Positions 1 through 11,668 of a DNA stretch of 64,000 nucleotides are shown here, one piece after another. Source of the stretch: Larus michahellis (Eukaryota > Chordata > Aves > Charadriiformes > Laridae); assembly GCF_964199755.1 (NCBI RefSeq), contig NC_133898.1, forward strand, positions 128,958,224-129,022,223. The letters run 5' to 3'. A program made the translations under genes and the position numbers. The first letter of the stretch is position 1. Every line of letters begins with the position of its first letter. The notes beneath the pieces are model-generated. The model was not told the DNA's origin. It ran no database searches and was given only the letters and a program-made list of their open reading frames with translations.

Positions 1-164
1 GCTGGTATTTCTCCACTCATCGTGCTCATTGGCCTTGATCTGATCAGTGTTCTCAGAACAGACTACACACATGGTCAGCAAAAATAGAAACAGAGATGCT
101 TTCTCAAGTCCAACCAGTGTCTTTCACTCAGATCTCCCACCTGAAAGCTGTTTTGTTTTGTGTA

Positions 165-470
165 GAGGATGGGGCCAGGCTCTTTTCAGTGGTGCCCAGC
201 GGCAGGACAAGGGGTAACGGGCAAAAACTTGAACATAGGAAGTTCCACCTAAACATGAGGAGGAACTTCTTTCCTTTGGGGGTGACAGAGCCCTGGCACA
301 GGCTGCCCAGAGAGGTGGGGGAGTCTCCGTCTCTGGAGACATTCCAACTCCACCTGGACGCGTTCCTGTGCCACCTGCTCTGGGTGACCCTGCTCTGGCA
401 GGGGGTTGGACGAGATGATCTCCAGAAGGCCATTCCAACCCCTGCCATTCTGTGATTCTGGGATTCTGTG
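165..470 (+). mobile_element. CR1 LINE 3' fragment
   Basis: This 5'-truncated CR1 begins in the GAGGATGGGGCCAGGC segment and continues through the reverse transcriptase C-terminal tail ([18 protein letters not shown] in frame). It ends with the ATTCTGTGATTCTGGGATTCTGTG octamer tail. It belongs to the same subfamily as the copies at 17624, 46665 and 63274. Confidence 0.95.
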
Positions 471-611
471 AACGTATCAATGGGGAGAACAAGATCTTTC
501 AGGGCAATGCACTTACTGCTCAACTACGCAATCATTGCTATACACTCTTGGGTAATTTAATGGGAGGGAAACACTGAGGGTTATCAGTGCACCTATGGAT
601 TAGTGCCCTTT

Positions 612-705
612 CCTAAAACATGGGAAATGTGGGTTCAAGCTCCATATGGAGGTATTTGAACAAGGGCCTCCTGAAAGTTAGGACAGAGGGTCTAACCGCT
701 CAACA
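612..705 (+). mobile_element. Ancient tRNA-derived SINE remnant
   Basis: GTGGGTTCAAGCTCCATATG, TATTTGAACAAGGGCCTCC and GGTCTAACCGCTCAAC resemble the tRNA-like 'gggttcaa ... atttgaacc ... ctctaaccactg' pattern of old amniote SINEs. Confidence 0.4.
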
Positions 706-1078
706 GGCAAGAGGTTACTTCCGCCTGCTGCTGCAATTTATGCAAGGAACAGGTTGGCATCTTCTGAATACACCCACTGGATCAGTCCCCAAAGCTAAGC
801 AGGTAAGGACATGCTCAGCTGGTGAATCCCAGCAGGGTTTAGATGTGAGTAAATTCCTTGCTGATCATCACTGTCGAGACTTAGGCAGCTCCGAACATGT
901 CCAGAAACAGAGAAATTTAAATGCTGTGAGGACTGGACTGATGGGAATAGAGAGCATCTGGTGCCTCCAGGGATAGGTGACAGCAAAGTCAGTGTTTGGA
1001 GGATTAGAAATGAAATGCATAGAAAGAAAGTTCAAGGGCAGAAGGTGGACTCATAAATGACAGCATACCAAAACAAGT

Positions 1079-1112
1079 AAATACATATAAATAAATGAAT
1101 AAATAAATAACA
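1079..1112. repeat. (AAAT)n-type AT-rich microsatellite
   Basis: Imperfect ATAA/AAAT units (ATAAATGAATAAATAAATAA). Confidence 0.85.
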
Positions 1113-4100
1113 CTTGGGTATCGACTATGCAGGTCTCAATTTTGACATAAGCAATGGTTTTCAGCCATTTATGTCGCTTCTGTCCAGTGTGAGGCCAAAA
1201 GGTTTCTAGACTTCTTCTGAAGACTCAGTATGAGAAATATTGACTGAGGCACCCAAATCTTTGTCCCTCTTTGTCCCTGCTGAATGCTACTCTGTCCTTT
1301 GACTTACTCCACCGTGAGTTCAGAAGTGGGTGGGCTGAGGCTGCACCTGCAACGTAGCTTGAATACTGGAGTGAAAGTTGTGCTAAGGAAATTGGTGAGG
1401 TTGTAAAAGAGTTTCCAGAGAGGTCGCTTTCTTTTGGACATTAGAATTCACCTCCCACTGACCTGCTGTTAGGAGCAGCCGATTGATGTGATCTCTGCTT
1501 GAAGCTTTTTGATATCTTTAAATCCTTTTTCTGGACACAGAAAAAAAAAACCAAAACAATCAGCCTGACTATGAAAGAAGTAACACCTGAAAAAGCACCC
1601 CAGGAGGTAAGTTTTCCTCTCTAGAAAACATTAAAGAAACACAAAAATTTTTGCTGACGGACATTAGGAGACAAGAGTATTATAGAAATTAGTTTGATCT
1701 GGGGTCGTTTCTGTGCTCGCAGAAAGGAAGGTACAATTTCAATTTGAATTATAGCCAGTATCGTGCTGGCACCGGTGTCATGTTTATGTGTGGCAGGACT
1801 TTTTGCCGGGATTTCCCAACTCGATGAAGACATGGTGAGTTTTCCTCTGCAGACTGCACTACAAAGGCAGGCTGCTCACCACAACAGAAAACGGGATGTT
1901 CAGGCAGTTGCCACCCAAAGAAGGAGATGTGCCTGTTGATGGTTTCCAAGCTAGTTGTGAGCACGGGTAAATACAGCATTTCTAAGTGGGGACAGCAAGT
2001 CAGATGGGCATTCAAACACAGAAGCAAGTTTCTCCACAATAATAAGGCAAGGCATCCAGAAACATAGTGAAACATTTCAGTGCGACTATTCTTGACACCC
2101 GTAGACCTTCATTACAAAGTCTTCCTAGAACATAGGTCTTGCATTTGGAAGTTAACTACTCTAAAGGTTTGCAGTGCTGCGAAATCCTGAGAGAGATGAA
2201 TAGACAGAGTCCTTCCTAAGCTCAGGGAATCCAGAATGCTGGGGGTTTTTTTTATGAGTTAGACCCATTAATTCACTTCATCCCTGACACAGAAGCAACT
2301 TGCTTAGCAGGACTAGGCAGGACTCAAATTTTTGTGGCAGAAGTGCTAGCTTTGCTTCCTGCACCTTTTTCTGGTTACCGTGAATAGACATCAAGTAGAA
2401 TATGCTAGGTGTTAGCTTAGCGGAAACTGTATTTATAAGCTTATGATGTTCTTTGAGCCAAGTATCTTACTGAGCATCAGCGGTGGCTTTTCACTGAAAA
2501 TGAAGGGTGTATGTGAAGTAACAAGCCTTTCCCTGGACAGATAGCTCTAGAGCTATACTCAGAAACACAGGTAGGAGCCTGTCCCACAGAAGTCAGTAGG
2601 ATTAGAACCCTACATATCTTTCTGAATACAAATACCTCATCCAAATTTCTTCATAACATTCTCAGATGGCCACAGAAATGACTATGGCAAGTTCTCAAGA
2701 GTCCTGTGGTATTCAGTGGATCAGACTTTCCTGCAGCAATGAAACAGTGAAGGCATAGACATAAGGTCCACTACAAAGGTGACTGAAGTCTTGTATGAAG
2801 GCTAAGAAATTGCCTCCCAGTTCAGGGAATGCTATGTGCAAGGTTGATTGGTGATGAACTGAAACTTGACCATGCCTTCTTGGAGACCCATGCTGTCACC
2901 GTGCTGGGATCGCCCACCCACACATGCACCCAGCAAGGAAAGAGTGAAACAATCCTCTTCCTTACCAGCTGTAAGGACGTGTGTCACCTCATACCGTAGA
3001 AAATCCCTGCAGTTTAGCTCCTTTGAGAGCTGCAGCAACATTTCTTCATTGCTTTGTACCCAAGCAACCCTCCCATTTCACTTCCAGCCTGGGCTCCTGC
3101 TCAGCCCCAAAGCTGCAATGGCATGTATCAGATACGAGCGAGTTTGACTTAACTTGGTGTCTCACTATGGACATGATGCAAAGCAGACCTTCTCATGACA
3201 CAGAAAAGGTTTGATTTCAGTGCCATCAATCACCTCTTGGTCTCTGAGATACCCGCGCAGGACTGGCAGATACGATTTAGGACCTCTGCAAGACATTCTC
3301 CTCTGGAGCAGGAGGTGGGAGCCGGAGAGGGTTAACTGGGACATTTCAGATGGCACTTCATGATGCTTGTGGGCATGTGAGCAGGTGAATGGGGCTCAGT
3401 TCCAGATTGTGCGTATCTAAATGCAGGTGGCTTTGTGGGAATGAGATGACACTATAGTCAAAGGACATTTAGTCAGTGCAGACAGCAGAGCCTGGAAAAC
3501 TGCTGAGCTCAACCTAAAGCAAACATTGACAATTCCTCTTCTGAATATTTATCTAAACTCCATTGACTGGATCACTTTTGCCAGCTGCATGTGGGTAACT
3601 CAGATACCAAAGAGCATCTCAAGTGGCACTAGACACCTGCGTATGGGCAACTGATTGAGCCACCACTTCTTGCTGTCTGTAACAGCTGTTTAGACAGCCA
3701 GTTCGTGTGGGGACACCAGCAGGTGTCCTAACTTCAGGTGCCCAAGATGAAGATATCTGTAAAGTGAGGTGAGGTGAAACCTGCCCTAAACATTACGGTG
3801 AGAAATTTTACCTTTACTGTGCTAGTGCATCCCAGAGCACTGACAGAGAATTGTATTGTACCAGGAATGGCGTAACAACTGTGGTAACTCCCAGATCCAT
3901 TGAAAAAAAATAATAATAAATATCCAAGCATAGAAAATGAAGTTTGGCAACTGGGCTGAGTTCCCTGCCGTTCTTGCCTCCGCTAGGAAAAAGATGATTC
4001 ATTTTGATCTGGCACCTCATGGTGCATCTTCCAGATGGGGGAATCCAGCACCAGACCATCCTGCCTCCGAGTTTGTAACTCCTTCCTCCACTGTGAGACC

Positions 4101-5643
4101 TACGTGACCAGTCTTCCCGCAATGCCTACAAAGAGGTGAGATAAAACCCCACATCACAGGGCAGAAGAGCAATCGGGCAGCTAGACTGAGGCATTGCTGA
4201 AGGAATCTCTGTTATCAAATTCGTGATACTTAATAATAGGGATATGCAGACATACTAATTATGATAAGCCCAGCAACGTGGAAGAATTCACCTACACTAA
4301 GCATGAACAAGTAAAGACCAATGACAGATTGTATCCCAACCCTTCAGAAATGGACTCACTGAGAGACAGACCGAGATAGTGAAACCGGTTAAGTGGATTA
4401 AACAAAAAGCAAAAAAAGGAGGGTGACAAGACAACAAAAATTGCACAGAGTGAAATGATCCACCATTACAGACAGCAGCGTAAATAAATCGTGTGTGCCA
4501 GAAACAAATGAGACGACCATATGATCATCCAATTCCGCTCCCTACCCTGAAAAACATTTTCTGCCAGTCTTTTCTTGTCTGGGCAAGTTTTAAACCTCCC
4601 GAGCAAATCAGTTTAAACAGTGCCATGTGTGTTCTCTTGGGTTATTCGTAGCCACTTTCAGCGAACTGCAAGAACCAAATGCAGACAGACAAAGCACAGA
4701 AATATGGTAGCAGGGAAGGCAGGAAGAAAGAGCAATGCAAAGGGAGGTAGAAATGTACACAGCAATGCAAAAAGGCAGCTGTGAATAGCTGGGGATCAGC
4801 TCTAAGGGGAAGGTTTCAGTTTGATATATGGTGCCAGAGACATTATTAATGATTTGCTGGTTTTTACCTTTAAAAACTTTGGGTGGATTATTTATTATGT
4901 CACCACAGTGCTCATATGATCTATGAAAGGGGCAATAATATGTATCTGTTACTGGCCTCTCAGATTCACCGCTCTTTTACAGCCTTTAATTAGGATATAA
5001 TTCTGCACTCCCAAAATAGAGAAAGAGTATGTGGTATACTTAAAGCAAAAGGCAAAGAAGAAATCTCTCCCCTCTTACTTAAAATATCCAGTATGCCTTT
5101 CTACCATGAATGAACAGTTCTGCTGATAGTCACTGCAGCATTTTCACAGGTCAAAGGATTTATTTTCCATTGAAAATAATGAATAATCCAAGGAAACCCA
5201 ATTGGACTAGAAATACCGCTAGACCCCCGACTTTAGCATCCTTCCATGAAGTTAGCTGGTTAGATGGTTGCTGAGTGGGGATCTCTGCAGTAGATGGGTC
5301 TTCTCCATTTCGGGGAAACGTCATGTGATTATACAGGGACTCATCATTTGGGGCTGTGGAAAGGCAGGAGGAGCTACGTACCAGCTCAGCCAACATCCTC
5401 GTTGGCCGTGAAAGGGCAGAACTGCAGATGCAGATCTTGGTGTCCCCAGTGCACACTAGTATTTTCGCTTGGGAATCCCTCTTCTCTTCTCTTGCTGGGA
5501 TCTGTTCTTGGCTGTGGCCAAGAGTTAGTCCCAAGATGGACAACGGCATTTGAGATGCCTAAATCCCTCTTGACCCCTGGACTCCTGTCCTCCGATAGAA
5601 AGACTCTGTGCTCATACCAGAGACCACACGCGTCTTCTTGAAC

Positions 5644-5698
5644 AGTTGGACTCAATGATCTTAAAGGTCTTTTCCAACCTAAACCATTCTATGATTCT
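5644..5698 (+). mobile_element. CR1 extreme 3' tail
   Basis: Only the last 55 bp of a CR1 remain: GTTGGACTCAATGATCTTAA, then the TTTTCCAACCTAAACCATTC block and the ATGATTCT tail. Confidence 0.85.
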
Positions 5699-6892
5699 CT
5701 TGAGAAAGCCAAAGGGATTGTACTGGCCTTGGCATAACCTGGGAGTGACTCGGCCCAAAAAAGCCATACAAGGAGACAGAGGAAAGCTGATGGGTGGCAA
5801 CAAATGAAGTGAGTGAATTGTCAGAGAGGAACAACTCAGCTCTGGCACACTCAAGGGAGAGCTGCTCTTGATGAAGGTCAATGCAGCGAAGGTGAGTGTG
5901 AAGTGCTTCTCCCAAAGCTTTGGGATGGAGTGTGTCTGGATGACTCCAGCCCTGACTCGCCCTGGGATTTGGGGTGATTTCTGAAGTTACCTGGTTGAGA
6001 AACACAGATTTTCTGTCTCCCTTGCAAGCTGGGACGCAGGAAACACCCCATGGTTCTCTGCACACATGGAGAAATCCCATAAGCACTGCACCAGGATGAA
6101 CTTGTCCTTTGGGCAGGAGGGGGCTCAAAATCTGCTGGTTGAATGTAGCCATGTGGCTGAGGAAATGGAGACCTCGGAGGCTGTATTATTATGTTCCTGT
6201 TCTCCTCCATGAGCAGAGCATCTATTCCTGGTGTTTTGGAGAAGGACAATAATAAAACAATCAGAATAAATATTCTGAATAGTGGGAAAATGCACTTTTA
6301 ACCTGCTCTGTAAGCACACCTCCTGGTCTGATTCTTTCCTTCTTCAATGCTTTGCTGTGTGCTTTTGTTTATCAATAGTTTTAACGTGTGAGTGTGGATG
6401 TGGGTGATTCAATACCTAGTGCAGTTTCAAGGGGCATGTTTCCGCCTATTAGCACCTGGGCTCCTTAACTGTAGTTGCTTTGGGTTTGGGTGGGATGGGT
6501 GATGGGTGCTGGTGAGGTTAGAAGATGAGTTACATGGGGTTTGCTTCATGGTGATGATGGTAAGTTTCTAAAAGAGGCAGGAGATCGTTGTTCTCTCGTC
6601 TGAGTTTCTAGATTTACTTCTCAGGACGGGGGTTGTGCTGATCATTCCTGCACCTGTGGATGAGACCTACAAATCCCCACCCTAGACTATCCCAGCATGA
6701 GGCTATGAAGAAAGAGGAAAAGGTATGGCCCATAGCAGGTGTCCTCCACTCATCCAAGGTGATCCTGTAGCGGAAAAGTGGAGCTACAGACACCAAAATG
6801 GGAGGAATAAGGCCCAGGACAAAGCTTCTATGAGCTGGGATGAGCAGAGCCGTATGGAGACAGTGACATATAAAAGGGAAAGAGAGAAGCTG
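5699..6892. other. Unique intergenic sequence
   Basis: A 157-codon minus-strand frame (5679-6152) has no recognisable motif and overlaps a CR1 tail, so it is treated as chance. Confidence 0.55.
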
Positions 6893-7043
6893 TGGCTGCC
6901 CCATCCCTGGAGGGGTTCAAGGCCAGGTTGGATGGGGCTTGGAGCGACCTGGTCTGGTGGGAGATGTCCCTGCACAGGGCAGGGGGTTGGAACTAGATGA
7001 TCTTTAAGGTCCCTTCCAACCTAAACCATTCTGTGATTCTATG
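6893..7043 (+). mobile_element. CR1 3' fragment
   Basis: This short copy starts at CCCCATCCCTGGAGGGGTTC and ends CATTCTGTGATTCTATGA. It is the subfamily with GGGCTTGGAGCGACCTGGTC, shared with the copies at 11133 and 60508 and the minus-strand copy at 58122. Confidence 0.93.
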
Positions 7044-10000
7044 AAAAGCCACACGATATTACATACTAATGATGCACACAGCAAACTTCATCTTGGGGAA
7101 AATTATAAAGCAACAACCAGTGCAAAACAGGAATGGACATATTTTACCAGATAGTAATGACAACTGTATGAGGGACCATTTATTACAGGGTCTGACCAGC
7201 GGTCCTTTGAGCCCTTACCGTGTCTTTGCAATGTTTAGCCGTTTTCAGGAAGAGCGTATAAGAAGCGAGCCGCGTACAGGACACTCACCAGTGAACTCAG
7301 CTGCAACCAAGCCAGAGCTCATGGTCTTGCTGCACCTTTGCTGTAACTTTGTGTTTAACCCCTAGCTGCTATAAGGCAGCAGCAACTCAAGATGTTTAAT
7401 ATTCTTTTCGTTAGCCTGCAAGGAGGCTCTAGGCATTGTGGGTACAACGTGACTTTCCCAAAACAACCCCAGAGATTGTCAGAACCCAATTCCTGTATTC
7501 CATGTTGGGCGCCCACCTTTTCTCATCCCATCTGCAAGCAAAGCCTGATATCAGCAAAAATCCCCAGCTGCTACCAGTCGGGAAAAAAAAATTAAAAGAA
7601 AAGACTATTTGGGAAATCCAGTGGCCCTTAGGCAAAGCAAGAGCTCACCATGTACCCTGGTGGAAAGACTTTAACATCAACCTAAGGTGATGTTAAAACA
7701 AACAGACAAATAAGGCCTGGTCCCAGCTTCCTCTAAAACAAACATTTGCCGTTTAATCACATATCGGTTATTTAAACTCCTCAGATAAACACAAACCAGG
7801 AGCAGCCTGAATTCACTTCAGTTGCTTTCATTTGACCATTTACCCAAGTCGAGAGACTCTGAGGCTCATTTTTCAGTTTCAATGCGTGATGCCTTGCTTG
7901 GGATGATATAATGCTCTCCATAACCTCTCTGTCCTGGAAGAAGCCACGCTCAGTCAATACCCCATCAGGGTGACAGGTCCCAAATCCCATTGCAAACCGT
8001 GATGGATTGTCTCGGGGTGAGATTTCATATATCTCCTGCTTTCAGAGGGGAGCTGACATGAATAATTGGTGTCACTTTTGCTGGGACGGTGCCAGATGCT
8101 GACAAAACAGTTCCTAATCAGAAGTGCCGGTGATGTGCGCTGGGGTCTGCATGCTGGACAACAGGAAAGCATCATCGTGGCGACGAGCTCGAGGGGCCTC
8201 AGCTTGCTGGGACGCAGTGGCCTCTCGGACAGTGCGGGAGCTCAGTGTTGTGAGAAGGGTTAGTGGCACAGACTACTTGGCAAGAGCTGTGTGTAGGCCT
8301 GGAGACATGGCTCAAAGCTCACATTGAGCGATGGAGAGCCCAGGAGCCCTTATTCTCCTTGCAAAGCATCCCTTAATACTCTGTGGAAAGACCTATGGGA
8401 TGCTGCCATGTAACAACATCTAGGATGGTGACAAGTTCTTTGCATGCATGACTGGGCACTATATGGCGCTGTATGGTGCTATATGACTGTTTCAACCCTA
8501 AAACCCCACTTTTTCAACCTACCATGGTTTCAACCCTAAAAATCTGACTATTTCTAAAGTTGTTTGGGAGTAAAGGGGGACTAAGGACTTTCTCAATATC
8601 ATAAAGTGAGTCTGGAGGCAGGGCCTGACCCCGCTTCTCCTACACCCTAGGTCTCCTTTTCCCACAAAACTCCTTCTCTAGACCCCCCACTTCTTTGGTG
8701 CAGTCACCTTCCCCCCCTACCTTTCACTCAGAGCCCTTTGGGCCAGCAGGACCCCAACCCTAACTCAGCGCCCAGCGCTACCAAAACAGAGCAGGCATAT
8801 GTAGCTATTCCCTGGGAAGACGATCCATCTTGACAGCCTCCTGTAATAAATGAGATCGGACTCCGCTAAGCCAGTGGGGTGAACGTTACCACAAGACAGC
8901 CAAGGTCTCACTGAAAGATTTCAGGCTGTAAGGGAGATTCGCCTAGTAACGCCACCCGGGTTTCTATACTTAAGAACTTGGACTTGGTGACACATGAATA
9001 GAGGGAGGGTATTTTACATGTCCCCAGGGCTTTCAAAGGCTGCTTAATTGTCCTCCTCCTCTCCCACTTTTCCTTTGCTGTATTGTTAGTGTTATCGACA
9101 ATTCCCATGCACTATACCACCACGCAGGAAAATAATTCAAACACCTGGCACTGGACTTGTATCCTGTCTGCAGGGGCCGCGGGGCGAACAATTAGGTCTG
9201 CATCTACGGTATGGCACCGCACACGGCGAGCAGGGAAGGAAACCTGGGGCAACCACACAATTGACGGGGAAGCATCAGCCGCGCTCAGAGGAATACTTGG
9301 CCATTAGCGGATTTGCTGTTCCAAGTCTGCACTGGGGTTAGGAGACGCGCGTGCATTGGACGCCCTCTGCTGACTATATGATAAATATGAGTATATCATA
9401 TTTCTCTTTAATGCTACTATTCAAAGCCAGACCCAATGTTGCTGGGTCTTAACGGCTCTGTTCTTACATGGAATGGAAGGGGCTTCTAGGCCATACCCTA
9501 CCCCAAAACAAAAAATCAATTTTGCTTGAATTCTGGTTGCCATAATTGAGTCCACCTTCCTCTTTAAGCTTCTTTTGAAAGATTTTTTTTTTCTCTGCTC
9601 CATTCTGGCACATGCCATTCCTCTAGCAGTTGAACAGCATGGCTAGTCGATCCTTTCATCCTGGCAGTATATATGCAGCTGCCAGCTCTGAGCTCCTCAG
9701 GAGGAGAAAAGTGGAAGGTGTGAGGTCCCTACCACCATTGACCCGATGTCTCACAGAGTTTCTGAACTCTGAAGAGTCTGACTCAGCTTTGGCTCCCCAG
9801 GAGCACTAGTTTTCCCATCCCTGGATGGCACAGCTGAAGTTCAGTAAGCAAAGCTGACCTCTCAGTCTGAATCCTCTTCCAAAAGTTCTCTAAATCCCAA
9901 CAAATCTATTCTTTCCAAGTTCAGATTTGGAAATTTCCTCCTTCAAGAATTATCGCTTTTTATTCTGAGGCAGAATGTATCTTTTTTCCCCCAGAAGAGC

Positions 10001-10292
10001 AGTAAGAGGGAACCAGCATCCCCGGCTGATGCCCTGTTGGGGAGTGACCAGCTGGTTGCTCACAGACTTTTGAATTAGAAATCAGTCATGGTGACTTGCT
10101 CATCTTTGCTGCCAGCATCTCCTGCACTGGGCTGGCAGCCTCAAGAGGTTGCTTGGTCACTGGAAAGGAGGTAGACGCTCTTTAAAAGGTCTATTGTGCT
10201 TTGCGCAAAGGCTCAGAATCACCTGAATTAATAAATCTGGTTATACTACAGAGCAGAGGGGATTTTATCGAGGTTGTTCAGACACTGCAATA
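7044..10292. other. Unique intergenic sequence
   Basis: Only a weak MIR-like stretch (8565-8650) and a 15-bp repeat (GTTTCAACCCTAAAA twice, 8488-8543) are seen. No gene. Confidence 0.6.
8565..8650 (+). mobile_element. MIR-like SINE fragment
   Basis: GGACTTTCTCAATATCATAA, GTGAGTCTGGAGGCAGGG and CCTGACCCC follow the MIR order 'ttgcccaaggtcacacag, gtaagtggcagagc'. It is diverged. Confidence 0.35.
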
Positions 10293-10476
10293 GTGGTCAG
10301 ACACTGGAATACACTGGAATAGGCTGCCCAGGGAGGTGGCGGAGTCACCATCCCTGAATGTGTTTAAGACTCGTTTAGATGTGGTGTTAGGGGCTATGGT
10401 GTAGAGTGGGGTTGATGGTTGGACTCGATGATCCCAGGGGTCTTTTCCAACCTAAATGATTCTATGATTCTATGAG
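10293..10476 (+). mobile_element. CR1 3' fragment
   Basis: The copy begins at GTGGTCAGACACTGGAATA, with a 10-bp duplication (ACACTGGAAT twice). It runs through the GGCTGCCCAGGGAGGTGG block and ends ATTCTATGATTCTATGA. It resembles the 40-kb copy's subfamily (GTTTAAGACTCGTTTAGATG). Confidence 0.93.
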
Positions 10477-10934
10477 TATGCTGATCCCAAGGGATATATG
10501 CAGATACAGAAAGCACGCTGCATTTTCTATTGGTACCAAGATTCTTTAATTTGTGGGGACTTTTAAGAAATCCCTTTGCTAATTCAATATCTCTCGCTCT
10601 CTGCCTATGCCATGATCCTACAGCTCATGCAGCAATCTGAGAGCACATGTCTGTGAGAGACAGCCTGATGGGGTCTCATGGGAAGACACACATCTTGTGG
10701 ACCGAATTCTGGAGACCTGGAGTCAGAAACAGCAGCCAGGCAGTGCTCTGACCAATTTTCGAAAGCACACCAACCCTGTTTCAATGCCCTGCTATCTGGT
10801 GCCTGAAAAGAAAACCCTTGGGAAATGCAGACCCCATGTCCAAAGTTTACCTACCACTTCTGCCTTCCTCTCCACTATTTCAGCCTTGTAGAAAAACTTT
10901 ATCCTTGCCACAGTCCATCAACTAAAGCAGCCAA

Positions 10935-11000
10935 AGGAATTAGGGAAGACTCAGGTTCAAATTCCTCATCCTAGGGGTGATTCAGACCAGTATCTCTTAA
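10935..11000 (+). mobile_element. Ancient tRNA-derived SINE remnant
   Basis: CTCAGGTTCAAATTCCTCAT followed by GGTGATTCAGACCAGTATCT resembles the central part of the same old SINE family seen at 612-705 and 24788-24860. It is short and diverged. Confidence 0.35.
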
Positions 11001-11132
11001 TTCCGTTGAGGTATAGCGCTCCTTGGAGTGAGCCAGGCTGTGATTAAAGGTACTTTACTTCACACACAGTGCTGGTACTCTTTTTGGACCATTCAGAGTG
11101 ACTGTTACATGGAGACCACCTGTGTAGGAGCT

Positions 11133-11668
11133 TCACCTGGAGTACTGCGTTCAGCTCTGGAGTGCTCAGCACAAGAAGGACATGGGCCTGTTGGAACAGG
11201 TCCAGAGGAGGCCACAAAGAAGACCTGAGGGCTGGGGCACCTCTGCTGGGAGGACAGGCTGAGAGAGCTGGGGGGGTTCAGCCTGGAGAAGAAAAGGCTC
11301 CACGGAGACCTTCCAGCCCCTGCCAGTCCCTAAAGGGGTCTTACAGGAAGGATGGGGAGGGACTCTGGATCAGGGAATGTAATGATAAGGCAAGGGGTAA
11401 TGGTTTCAAACTGAAAGAGGGGAGATTTAGACTGGATATCAGGAAGAAATTCTTTGGTGTGAGGGTGGTGAGCCCCTGGCCCAGGCTGCCCAGAGAAGCT
11501 GGGGGTGCCCCATCCCTGGAGGGGTTCAAGGCCAGGTTGGACGGGGCTTGGAGCAACCTGGGCTGGTGGGAGGTGTCCCTGCCCAGGGCAGGGGGTGGAA
11601 CTGGATGGTCTTTAAGGTGCCTTCCAACCTGAACCATTCTGTGATTCTGTGATTCTATGATTCAATAG
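11133..11668 (+). mobile_element. CR1 3' fragment (about 0.54 kb)
   Basis: It begins in the reverse transcriptase C-terminal region (ACCTGGAGTACTGCGTTCAG) and ends with three octamer units. A frame from 11162 reads through the element but carries small indels relative to CR1 ORF2, so it is non-functional. Confidence 0.95.

Larger units (their letters stand above)
471..5643. other. Unique intergenic sequence
   Basis: Apart from a SINE remnant (612-705) and an AT microsatellite there is nothing recognisable. Frames are short and show no domain. Confidence 0.6.
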